Source: CAZBBC01 sp964489835
Lineage (GTDB): Bacteria > Calditrichota > Calditrichia > JAJRVZ01
Reading direction: 5' to 3'
Assembly: GCA_964489835.1 (NCBI GenBank)
Contig: CAZBBC010000204.1
Location: forward strand, 1 to 6,823
DNA: 6,823 nt
Position numbers and translations under genes: made by a program. A model generated the notes under the pieces. The model saw only the letters and a list, made by a program, of their open reading frames with translations. It made no database searches and was not told where the DNA came from. Of this stretch, positions 1 through 5,855 are shown piece by piece. Within the stretch, counting starts at the first letter, position 1, and each line of letters begins with the position of its first letter.

Positions 1-103
1 CTCACCCAAAATCCCTCCCTTGGAAAGAGAGGGACTTTAGGGAGCCCCTTCTCTTCTTAAGAGAAGGTCGAAGATGCGGCTTAGACGCAGGTTTGGGGAT
101 GAG
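1..103. repeat. Structured intergenic repeat with inverted ends
   Basis: The ends are imperfect inverted copies: CTCACCCAAAAT at 1-12 against TTTGGGGATGAG at 92-103. Inside are two hairpins. TCCCTC (12-17) can pair with GAGGGA (29-34). CCTTCTCTT (47-55) pairs perfectly with AAGAGAAGG (59-67) across a CTT loop. The layout resembles the non-coding dispersed repeats, rich in CCCTCTCC and GGAGAGGG, that recur between genes in many environmental bacterial genomes; that resemblance is from recollection and not from a search. No reading frame is supported here. The element may continue left of the window edge. Confidence 0.55.
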
Positions 104-114
104 TTTTTTAGTCA

Positions 115-303
115 TTAGTTGAGAAAAATTAATTTTCCTGTAACGAAACACAGATCCCAGTGTTTTATTAATACGTTCTGTGCAATAATAAGGGCTGTGA
201 CCTGTGTGTCTGCGAATGCTTCATATTCAATGTTTCTGGCAAGTGTCGGAGCGGCACACTGCATAGGAACCTGAAGATTGGCCTCTGTACCTTCTACAAT
301 TAT
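115..303 (-). other. In-frame open stretch after the isomerase stop (doubtful small ORF or remnant)
   Basis: Immediately after the TAG of the isomerase-like gene (304-306) the same minus-strand frame stays open for 62 sense codons, ending at TAA (115-117). The first ATG is at 262-264 and would give 49 residues starting MQCAAPTLARNIEYEAF and ending in LIFLN. An AGG lies six bases upstream of that ATG, so the ribosome site is weak. Codons such as GAA, GGT, ACA, GCC and GCA give a moderately coding-like purine-first pattern. I recognise no family. The isomerase already ends at its usual place, so a readthrough extension is unnecessary. It may be a small gene, a decayed gene end or chance. Confidence 0.15.
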
Positions 304-1221
304 CTAAACTAACTGATCACGGACGCTCTCGAGCAGTTTCTTCGTTACCCGGATACCTTCATCCTCACTTAATTCACTGCCTTCATATTCAATACCGACA
401 TAGCCATGATAGCCGGCATCCACAACAATTTTCATCATTTTCAGAAAATCGGTAGCGGTTTCATTACCGGCCGGATCAAAATCATGCGATTTAGCACTAA
501 CCGCCTTGGCATACGGCATCAGTTCGGAAACGCCTTTATAACGATCATAGTTTTCATCCTGGCTGACCCGGAAATTACCGAAATCCGGTAGCGTTCCGCA
601 ACGGGGATGGTCCACCCGTTTCATCACACCGGCCAGCCAGTTGCCGTTGCTGGACAATCCGCCATGATTTTCAACGATTACATTGATACCATATTTATCA
701 CCATACTCGACCAGTTTACGTAAACCATCGGCCGCCAGCTGTTGCTGTTCCTCATAGTCACCTTCACTGGCCGCATTGACGCGGATGGAGTGACAACCAA
801 GAAATTTAGCGGCATCCACCCATTGGTAATGGTTCTCCACCGCCTGTAGTCGTTGGCTATTGTCAGGATCACCCAACCGGCCTTCACCGTCGCACATGAT
901 CAGGAGACTTTTGACATTCACATCCGCGGCCCGTTTTTTCATATCCGCAAGATAGGCCTGGTCTTTTGCTTTGTCTTTAAAAAACTGGTTGACATATTCC
1001 ACCGCTTCAATACCATAACTCTGCCCGGCCAATGAGGCAAAATTGAGGTGATCAATTTTTCCGTCAAATAGGCCTCTGTGCAGTGACCACTCCGCCAGTG
1101 ATATTTTATATAGCGGTGCCTTGGTTTGCGTGCAGGCCGTGATCAGCCCTGTGGGTAAACTTGCCAGACTGATCCCACACGTAGATACCAGTGATGATTT
1201 TAAAAATTCTCTTCGTTTCAT
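304..1221 (-). CDS. Tat-exported sugar phosphate isomerase/epimerase-like protein (xylose isomerase-like TIM barrel)
   Basis: The 305-residue product looks like an AP-endonuclease-2/xylose isomerase-like TIM-barrel protein, a family of metal-dependent sugar isomerases and epimerases. Visible landmarks are EAVEYVN (72-78), the strand-end VIVENHGG (181-188), LPDFGNF (211-217), KSHDFD (244-249) and VGIEYEG (275-281). E184, D213, H246 and E278 are the likely metal ligands by family analogy. The N-terminus is a twin-arginine signal, MKRREFLK, followed by a hydrophobic stretch and a lipobox ITAC ending at C30. Folded export and lipid anchoring outside the cytoplasm are therefore likely. The start is supported by AAAGGAGGA at 1227-1235, five bases upstream. 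The protein ends at the normal family C-terminus in TAG. The substrate cannot be named. The gene stands alone: 128 bp of repeat-rich DNA separates it from the upstream SDR gene. Confidence 0.88.
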   Translation of the reverse strand: MKRREFLKSSLVSTCGISLASLPTGLITACTQTKAPLYKISLAEWSLHRGLFDGKIDHLNFASLAGQSYGIEAVEYVNQFFKDKAKDQAYLADMKKRAADVNVKSLLIMCDGEGRLGDPDNSQRLQAVENHYQWVDAAKFLGCHSIRVNAASEGDYEEQQQLAADGLRKLVEYGDKYGINVIVENHGGLSSNGNWLAGVMKRVDHPRCGTLPDFGNFRVSQDENYDRYKGVSELMPYAKAVSAKSHDFDPAGNETATDFLKMMKIVVDAGYHGYVGIEYEGSELSEDEGIRVTKKLLESVRDQLV

Positions 1222-1241
1222 AACCGTCCTCCTTTATTTAG

Positions 1242-1262
1242 ATTTGTAATTTGTAATTTGTA
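1242..1262. repeat. Tandem heptamer ATTTGTA x3
   Basis: Three exact head-to-tail copies of ATTTGTA occur at 1242-1248, 1249-1255 and 1256-1262, followed by ATTGGGAAC. The array lies just upstream of the isomerase ribosome site, in the gap after the SDR gene. It may be slippage-prone. No function is evident. Confidence 0.7.
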
Positions 1263-1300
1263 ATTGGGAACTTGTATGTCCTTATACCTTATACCCATAA

Positions 1301-1352
1301 GGCGCATTGCAATGCGCCTCTACATGTTCGGGCGGGGCCCAACGGGCCCCTA
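1301..1352. repeat. Two adjacent palindromes of a short dispersed-repeat type
   Basis: The first is a perfect 18-bp palindrome at 1301-1318 (half-site GGCGCATTG), followed by TCTACA. The second is GGGGCCC (1334-1340), loop AAC, GGGCCCC (1344-1350), followed by TACACA. Read on the minus strand, both units open with the same word, TGTAG(A/G)GGC. This suggests two members of one repeat family placed in tandem. The 'TAG' of the second unit is the stop codon of the SDR gene. Either hairpin could form in RNA at the 3' end of that gene, but neither is followed by a U-tract, so a rho-independent terminator is not supported. Confidence 0.65.
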
Positions 1353-2045
1353 CACATTCCCATATACCGGTACCACCGCACCCCTGAGATCTCCGGCCTT
1401 TTCGGAGGCCAGAAAACAGATAATTTCTGCCAGCGATTCTTTTTTTACCCAACGGTGGGCATTGCTTTCGCCCATTGATTCGCGGTTGGCCGGTGTATCA
1501 ATGATACTGGGTAATACCGTATTAGCGGTGATATTGCTTCCCCTAGTTTCCTGGGCAACGGAGCGGGTAAGCGCGATGATACCTGCCTTGGCTGCACTAT
1601 AGGCGGCCATTTGTGCTGCTGGTTCCACAGCTACCCGGGAAGAAACCGTAACAATCCGGCCGTAACCGCTTTCCCACATTTTTTTTAAAGCATGTTTTAT
1701 TACCAGGAAGGTTGATGTCAGATTCAGGTCAATTTGGCGGTGCCAGTCTTCCAATTTGTATTCATGGGTTTCACCCATTGAAAAACCACCGACCAGGTGA
1801 ATAAGAATATCGACTTTTTCCTGTTTGGCAAATACATCTTTGACACTTTTCTCATCTCTCATATCAGCAAAGACAAAATTAATTTTTTTAATCGTTTCCG
1901 CGTCGATTGATTTGCCCAATCGTTCGACGACATTAAGGGAATGATAGGGAATGGTAAGATGGGATCCGTTTTTTAGCGCCAGTTGGGTGACGCCGGTCCC
2001 TAGACCCCCCGTTCCCCCCGTAAGAATCAGATGACGATCTTTCAT
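1350..2045 (-). CDS. SDR-family NAD(P)-dependent oxidoreductase
   Basis: The 231-residue product is a classical-length short-chain dehydrogenase/reductase with a single Rossmann fold. The cofactor-binding turn TGGTGGLG is at residues 9-16 (TGxxxGxG). The usual NNAG is replaced by HLVGG (83-87), as in one SDR subgroup. The catalytic set is present: N108, S136 in VSSR, Y149 and K153 in the YSAAK motif. N175 and P179 lie in the following NTVLPS segment. It should be a soluble cytoplasmic oxidoreductase; the substrate is unknown. The start chosen is the ATG at 2043-2045, where the protein begins MKDRHLILTGG. A longer frame reaching 2120 would add 25 residues encoded partly by repeat DNA and is unlikely. 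AGAAGGGA upstream is a plausible ribosome site. The stop codon lies in a palindromic repeat. Confidence 0.9.
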   Translation of the reverse strand: MKDRHLILTGGTGGLGTGVTQLALKNGSHLTIPYHSLNVVERLGKSIDAETIKKINFVFADMRDEKSVKDVFAKQEKVDILIHLVGGFSMGETHEYKLEDWHRQIDLNLTSTFLVIKHALKKMWESGYGRIVTVSSRVAVEPAAQMAAYSAAKAGIIALTRSVAQETRGSNITANTVLPSIIDTPANRESMGESNAHRWVKKESLAEIICFLASEKAGDLRGAVVPVYGNV

Positions 2046-2100
2046 TTCACGTATCCCTTCTTTTCTTTGGGTATTGTAAAAATTAACCACCACGCCAGTA

Positions 2101-2258
2101 GGCGGGCAGGCAGAGCGCACGGAGAAAACACAGAGTACACGAAGTTTTTAAGTATTATTATAATTTTCGTGCGCTTCGTGGTTAAATCTTTTTATATATT
2201 CTAATTTGAACGGCAGAGGCCGTCGCCCGCCCGAAGGGTGAGCACTAGGTTCTCTGTG
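2101..2258. repeat. Intergenic element with nested inverted repeats (CACAGAG / CACGAAG type)
   Basis: Several 7-bp arms are perfectly inverted. GGCGGGC (2101-2107) pairs with GCCCGCC (2225-2231). CACAGAG (2129-2135) pairs with CTCTGTG (2252-2258). CACGAAG (2138-2144) pairs with CTTCGTG (2174-2180). The wording (ACGGAGAA, CACAGAG, CACGAAG, CTTCGTGGTTAAA, TTCTCTGTGGTTTT) resembles a type of dispersed non-coding repeat seen between genes in many bacteria; that is recollection only. A GC-rich block (about 2211-2246) sits inside an otherwise AT-rich element and may be a second repeat inserted into it. The element fills most of the gap between the esterase and SDR genes. No gene is seen in it. Confidence 0.55.
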
Positions 2259-2326
2259 GTTTTGTTATTAAGAGCAAAATATATTCATCTGTTTTAAATA
2301 TCCCAGTTTTGCTGTCCACTATGAGA

Positions 2327-3085
2327 TCATAGGAATGATCGTATAGCATTTAAAACCGCTTCCGGCTTCTCGGCATGTACCCAGTGTGTCGCCCCGTCAA
2401 TGGTCAGGATAGTTGCCTGGGGAAATATCTCCTTTATACGGTATGTATCTTCTTCTAAAATATAAACCGATTTTTCACCGCGGATAAACAGGGTTGGTTT
2501 ATTATAGGTTTTATTTTGTGAGAAGCTTCCACCAATATCCGCCGAATGGCGGGATATTGCATCGATATTAAGACGCCAGGCATAGGATTGATCTTCCAGG
2601 CGGTATATGTTTTTCAGCAAAAACTGGCGGATTTTTGGAGAGGATACATAATTCTTCAGGATCGTATCCGCTTCAACCCGGGATTTCAAGTTTTTAACAG
2701 GAATGGCTAATAATCCTTCGAGTATGTTTTGATGAAGGGCAGGATAGGACTTGGGAGCGATATCTACAATCACCAGTTTTTTCATCCGGTGAGGGTATTC
2801 CAGGGCAAATTTCATAGCCGTTATCCCCCCCATCGAGTGACCGATGATGGAAACCGTGCGCAGACCAAAATCAGTCAGAAACTCATAGATATCTTCTACC
2901 ATATCTTCATAATTCAGATCCATACTATGGGGAGAGCGACCATGATTGCGCATATCGAGCAAATAGCAACGATAGGTAAGAGCCAGTTGTTTCCCGATAG
3001 AAAGCCAGTTATCGGAAATACCAAAAAGGCCATGGAGGATGATAATCGGATCCCCTTCGCCCAGTTTTCGACAAAAAAGCTTCAT
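2327..3085 (-). CDS. YbfF/ABHD11-like alpha/beta hydrolase (esterase)
   Basis: The 252-residue product is a complete alpha/beta hydrolase. The oxyanion-side motif is HGLFG (18-22). DMRNHGRSPH (44-53) is characteristic of the YbfF/ABHD11 group. The nucleophile elbow GHSMGG has S84 as nucleophile. VDIAPKSY (107-114) follows, then FIRGEKSVYI (200-209), and the catalytic histidine is H234 in GATHWVHAEKP. It is probably a cytoplasmic acyl or thioester hydrolase of broad specificity; no signal peptide is seen. The start is ambiguous. ATG at 3083-3085 gives MKLFCRKLGEG, the family-like N-terminus, but has only a weak ribosome site. ATG at 3104-3106 adds seven residues and has AGGA too close to it. 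I prefer the shorter form. The gene is divergent from the nitrilase-like gene. Confidence 0.88.
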   Translation of the reverse strand: MKLFCRKLGEGDPIIILHGLFGISDNWLSIGKQLALTYRCYLLDMRNHGRSPHSMDLNYEDMVEDIYEFLTDFGLRTVSIIGHSMGGITAMKFALEYPHRMKKLVIVDIAPKSYPALHQNILEGLLAIPVKNLKSRVEADTILKNYVSSPKIRQFLLKNIYRLEDQSYAWRLNIDAISRHSADIGGSFSQNKTYNKPTLFIRGEKSVYILEEDTYRIKEIFPQATILTIDGATHWVHAEKPEAVLNAIRSFL

Positions 3086-3216
3086 AAAATAAATCCGTGC
3101 TGGCATTTCCTATCCGTCAGATCCGGATTCGCCATGTAGTAAAAGGTTTAGGAACGCACTGGTATATTGTATCCGTAGTTCCATTCAATCAGATCTCCCA
3201 ATTTAAATATAAAAGT

Positions 3217-3222
3217 ATTATA
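3217..3222 (-). promoter_or_regulatory. Possible -10 box for the esterase gene
   Basis: TATAAT reads perfectly on the minus strand in an AT-rich stretch about 130 bases upstream of the esterase start. A TTTAAA at an over-long spacing is the only -35 candidate. This is a weak prediction in AT-rich DNA, where chance matches are common. Confidence 0.15.
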
Positions 3223-3263
3223 TTCTCTAAATTTTTTTTTAAAGATTTAATCCAATAGTAAAT

Positions 3264-3317
3264 AACTGGGAACTTGGAACTCGGAACTAAAGAATTCCCA
3301 GTTCCAAATTCCGAGTT
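3264..3317. repeat. Long hairpin built of GGAACT-type words
   Basis: The arm GGAACTTGGAACTCGGAACT (3269-3288) matches the inverse complement of 3293-3312 at 17 of 20 positions, with a 4-nt AAAG loop. Extending outward to 3264 and 3317 gives about 21 of 25. Two of the three inner mismatches can be G-U pairs in RNA. Each arm is itself a degenerate direct repeat of GGAACT. It lies in the divergent region, ending 70 bp before the nitrilase-like start. It could be a dispersed repeat or an mRNA leader structure; no U-tract follows. Confidence 0.6.
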
Positions 3318-3373
3318 AAAAGTAATTTATACTCTTAGATTTGCAACGAAGAATCTAAAATCAGGGAAAAGAA

Positions 3374-3378
3374 AGGAG
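3374..3378 (+). promoter_or_regulatory. Ribosome binding site that sets the nitrilase-like start
   Basis: AGGAG within GAAAGGAGAGAGG lies nine bases before the ATG at 3388-3390. The frame is open upstream to an ATG at 3274, but that codon falls inside the hairpin arm, has no ribosome site, and would add 38 residues outside the fold. The site supports 3388 as the start. Confidence 0.75.
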
Positions 3379-3387
3379 AGAGGCCAT

Positions 3388-4194
3388 ATGCTTCGCATCG
3401 GTTTTTTCCAATTCCGGCCATTATTTGGGAAGATAAGGCATAATTTAAATAAAGTTATCCGGGCAATAAAACAAGTCTCCGCGGATCTGATCGTTCTGCC
3501 TGAATTGCCTTTTACCGGATATTACTTCAGGAACAGAGAAGAGGTGAAAGAGCAGGCTGAAGATATCAGACACTCAAAGACGGTGGAAACCCTGATCGGT
3601 TTATGTCGTGAAAAAGATTTATATCTGGTCACCGGTTTTGCCGAGAAGCAGAAGGATAAATACTTTAATAGCGCCCTGTTGATTGGACCGGATGGTGTCG
3701 TCCATACCTATCGAAAAATACATTTATTTAGTGAGGAGAAACATTGGTTTGATCCGGGTGATATTCCGTTACAAATTAATGAAGTAAGAGGTGCGAATAT
3801 CGGCATGATGGTCTGTTTTGATTGGATTTTTCCGGAAACTTTCCGCGCACTTTCTTTGATGGGGGCAGATATCATTTGCCATCCCTCGAATCTCGTACTT
3901 AGTTACTGCCAGCAGGCAATGATCACCCGCTGCCTGGAAAATAATGTCTATGCCATTACTGCCAACCGATTCGGAACGGATAAGCGACCGCAGGGAGAAT
4001 TAACTTTCACGGGTAAAAGCCAGATCGTTGCCCCCAAGGGAAATTTACTTTATAGGGCGCCCGCAAAAAGGGAATTATTACCTGTTCAGTCAGTTGACAT
4101 CAGCCTGTCCAGAGATAAGATGATGACCCCACGTAATGATATCTTTAAAGACAGACGGCAGGAATTTTATGATATTATCTGCCAACGATCATAA
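3388..4194 (+). CDS. Carbon-nitrogen hydrolase (nitrilase superfamily)
   Basis: The 268-residue product is a full-length nitrilase-superfamily enzyme, which hydrolyses C-N bonds of amides, carbamoyl compounds or nitriles through a Glu-Lys-Cys triad. All three are visible: E39 in LIVLPELPFTGY, K110 in YRKIHLF, and C143 in MMVCFDWIFPE. An additional conserved acidic residue is present in FSEEKHWFDPGD (114-125). The later ENNVYAITANRFG segment and the FTGKSQIVAPKG strand match the family core. There is no signal peptide, so it is cytoplasmic. True nitrilases are usually longer and the length fits amidase-type branches, but the substrate cannot be assigned. It is the only plus-strand gene, divergent from the esterase and convergent with the repeat protein, and appears monocistronic. 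The upstream leader holds a long hairpin and a small 7-bp stem (3335-3341 with 3352-3358). Confidence 0.9.
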   Translation: MLRIGFFQFRPLFGKIRHNLNKVIRAIKQVSADLIVLPELPFTGYYFRNREEVKEQAEDIRHSKTVETLIGLCREKDLYLVTGFAEKQKDKYFNSALLIGPDGVVHTYRKIHLFSEEKHWFDPGDIPLQINEVRGANIGMMVCFDWIFPETFRALSLMGADIICHPSNLVLSYCQQAMITRCLENNVYAITANRFGTDKRPQGELTFTGKSQIVAPKGNLLYRAPAKRELLPVQSVDISLSRDKMMTPRNDIFKDRRQEFYDIICQRS

Positions 4195-4230
4195 AATCAA
4201 GTAGAATAGGAATAAGCAAAACTTAATTTC

Positions 4231-4297
4231 TGACCCTCCCCCATCCCCTCCCTGCTTGCAGGGAGGGGTGTCGAGCGTAGGGAGACGGGGTGGGTCA
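4231..4297. repeat. Repeat element with inverted ends and GC-rich hairpin
   Basis: The outer ends are inverted: TGACCC at 4231-4236 and GGGTCA at 4292-4297. An internal perfect hairpin pairs CCCCTCCCTGC (4245-4255) with GCAGGGAGGGG (4258-4268) across TT. The words CCCCATCCCC and GACGGGGTGGGTCA frame it. It lies between the convergent nitrilase-like and glycine-rich genes. It may help end transcription from either side, but no T-run follows the stem. The design resembles the element at 1-103, although the sequence differs. The rest of the gap (4298-4401) is AT-rich and I see nothing in it. Confidence 0.6.
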
Positions 4298-4401
4298 TTT
4301 CTTCTAAGCCGGTGATCGCAATCGGTATTATAATGAAATTTTAATAAAATATCATAGTCTTTGACTTTAATTGTATATATCCTCGAGATTAAGGAAGAGT
4401 A

Positions 4402-5553
4402 CTAGAATCTGGTATTAAAAATTGGCAGGATTTTTAGTCCCGGAGGATTATCCTCAATATAATTAATCAGGCCAATCTGAAATCCACTCACCGCATAGGC
4501 ATAATTTACAATTCCAAGCGAAACGCCTTGAAGCAGACCCTTTATATAATTAAATGCACTGGCAGAAAAGCCGGTTAAAATACCGTTATTTTCAATACGC
4601 ACATGAGCCAGGGCCAGTGTAATCCCCGTAACCTCTGTGCCGCCAACACCTAATCCGGCGATTGTAAGACCTTGTATACCGGGCGCAGCGGCGCCAAGAA
4701 GAGCAAAGGAAATCCCCCGCAGTTCGTTTCCGGCTCCCACACCAAGACCACCAATATTGACTCCAGTCAGATTGTTACTGGCGCCGACACCAAGACCGCC
4801 GAAATTCAAGCCGAACATATCATTTCCGGCTCCTGTGCCAAGTCCACCAATGTTGATGCCTATAAGATTCTGGCCTGCACCCACCCCGCCTATGCTACAG
4901 TTGATACCGATGGCATTCTCGCCGGCCCCGGCACCTAGCCCCCCAAATGTTAATCCGATCACGTCACCCCCGGCGCCCGCGGCGAGCCCGCCGATAACAA
5001 TACCATTCACAGATCCGCCCGCACCTGCTGCCAGCCCTCCAAGTGTGAGACCGGTGATGTTACCACCTGCACCAGCTCCCAATCCACCAAGTGTGAGACC
5101 GGTAATGTTGCCTCCTGCTCCCGCTCCTAATCCGCCCACGGTAATTCCTGTGATATTCTCACCAGCACCGGCACCGAGTAATCCCAGACTAAATCCGTTC
5201 ATATTATGAAATGCTCCCACACCGGCGATACCCAACTGAATATAACCCAAATCGCCAGCAAAGGGTGTGACACCTACAGATAAGCCGTCAATAACAGCAT
5301 ATTCGTTCTCATCCGCATACCAGAATGTACAATTAATACCCTTAATATGATTGACATATCGATCACGGAAGTTAAATCGTAAACCGGTGAAATCTCTTGA
5401 ATTTCCAAAACTGATGCCATATCCCTTAACCGGAATGTCTAAACTCTGTGCATTGACTGACTGCAATGGATGGAGAAGTGCAGATAAAAACCAGAGAAAT
5501 ACAACGGTAAGAATGGGCTTTCTTGTATACAAGCAGGCAGATGATGTTGTCAT
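4402..5553 (-). CDS. Secreted glycine-rich 16-residue-repeat protein (LA_2272-like surface repeat protein)
   Basis: The 383-residue product begins with a Sec signal peptide: R11-K12, a hydrophobic core at about 13-27, and probable cleavage after VNA35. A short non-repetitive region follows (36-107) in which the phrase GxxF/GINC already recurs. Residues 108-283 are eleven consecutive 16-residue units with consensus GGLGAGAGxNhxGhxh (h, hydrophobic). Six shorter or irregular units (284-375) follow, and the end is LPIFNTRF. The 'GhxhGhhNY' tail units and short aromatic terminus resemble the LA_2272-type surface repeat proteins of Leptospira and environmental bacteria; that is recognition, not a search. 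A stacked beta-structure on the cell surface or outer membrane is plausible. There is no lipobox and no enzymatic motif. The start is set by GAGGT at 5560-5564, six bases upstream. The gene is separated by 302 bp from trxB. Confidence 0.82.
   Translation of the reverse strand: MTTSSACLYTRKPILTVVFLWFLSALLHPLQSVNAQSLDIPVKGYGISFGNSRDFTGLRFNFRDRYVNHIKGINCTFWYADENEYAVIDGLSVGVTPFAGDLGYIQLGIAGVGAFHNMNGFSLGLLGAGAGENITGITVGGLGAGAGGNITGLTLGGLGAGAGGNITGLTLGGLAAGAGGSVNGIVIGGLAAGAGGDVIGLTFGGLGAGAGENAIGINCSIGGVGAGQNLIGINIGGLGTGAGNDMFGLNFGGLGVGASNNLTGVNIGGLGVGAGNELRGISFALLGAAAPGIQGLTIAGLGVGGTEVTGITLALAHVRIENNGILTGFSASAFNYIKGLLQGVSLGIVNYAYAVSGFQIGLINYIEDNPPGLKILPIFNTRF
4705..5232 (-). repeat. Eleven coding 48-bp repeats
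   Basis: These encode residues 108-283 of the glycine-rich protein in strict 48-bp (16-codon) register. The two most alike units are 5041-5088 and 5089-5136. Both encode GGLGAGAGGNITGLTL. They differ at 7 of 48 bases, and all the differences are silent. Neighbouring units vary mainly at positions 9-12 and 14-16 of the consensus. Confidence 0.85.
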
Positions 5554-5855
5554 AATTTTACCTCACGATCAAAAAAATATATATTTGCTTTCAACCTGAT
5601 GGTATGTGATACGTTAAATTGATTGGATTGTTTAATAAAAATAAATGAGAGGATATCAGACACCCAATCGGGCATACAGGTTGCATATTTTGTATAGATT
5701 GAAATATTTACGCAGTTGGCATGAAAATATGTGGTTAATGCTACTATAGCCAATAACATTGTAGTTTCCGCGTAGGCAGATCGCTGAGGTAATTATATAT
5801 GATTTGTAGAGACGTAGCATGCTACGTCTCTACCAGTATAATATAATACCCCATC
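5554..5855. other. Gap between the repeat-protein and trxB genes
   Basis: These 302 bases are AT-rich. They hold the ribosome site of the repeat protein (5560-5564) and the palindrome at 5806-5833. A 69-codon minus-strand frame (5550-5759) overlaps the repeat-protein start as ATGA, but its product resembles no protein I know, has only GGAA as a ribosome site, and contains low-complexity AT-driven residues. I do not call it. No convincing -35/-10 pair was found. Confidence 0.6.
5806..5833. repeat. Perfect 28-bp palindrome downstream of trxB
   Basis: The half-site GTAGAGACGTAGCA is followed directly by its exact inverse complement, with no spacer. It lies 22 bp after the trxB stop on the minus strand. 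No T-run follows on either strand, so it is not a standard terminator, though the RNA hairpin could protect or end the trxB transcript. Its outer arm GTAGAGACG nearly matches GTAGAGGCG of the 1301-1325 palindrome on the minus strand, which suggests one dispersed family. Confidence 0.8.

Noticed and set aside
1242..1352. CRISPR array or attachment site
   Set aside because: There are no regularly spaced identical repeats with unique spacers, and no cas, integrase or tRNA gene nearby.
1264..1602. 112-codon plus-strand frame
   Set aside because: It runs through the palindromic repeats and antisense to the SDR gene, and has no family signature.
2046..2120. 25-residue N-terminal extension of the SDR
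   Set aside because: The Rossmann strand begins directly after the ATG at 2045, and the extension is encoded partly by repeat DNA.
3274..3387. 38-residue N-terminal extension of the nitrilase-like protein
   Set aside because: Its ATG is inside the hairpin arm without a ribosome site. The fold starts at 3388 behind AGGAG.
4637..5209. 190-codon proline-rich plus-strand frame
   Set aside because: It is the antisense shadow of the glycine-rich repeats: GGN codons read as NCC on the other strand, so stops are rare.
5550..5759. 69-codon minus-strand frame overlapping the repeat-protein start as ATGA
   Set aside because: It has a weak ribosome site, AT-driven composition and no recognisable family. 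The repeat-protein gene has its own strong GAGGT site.
5806..5833. Rho-independent terminator for trxB
   Set aside because: The palindrome is perfect but is not followed by a T-run in the minus-strand direction.
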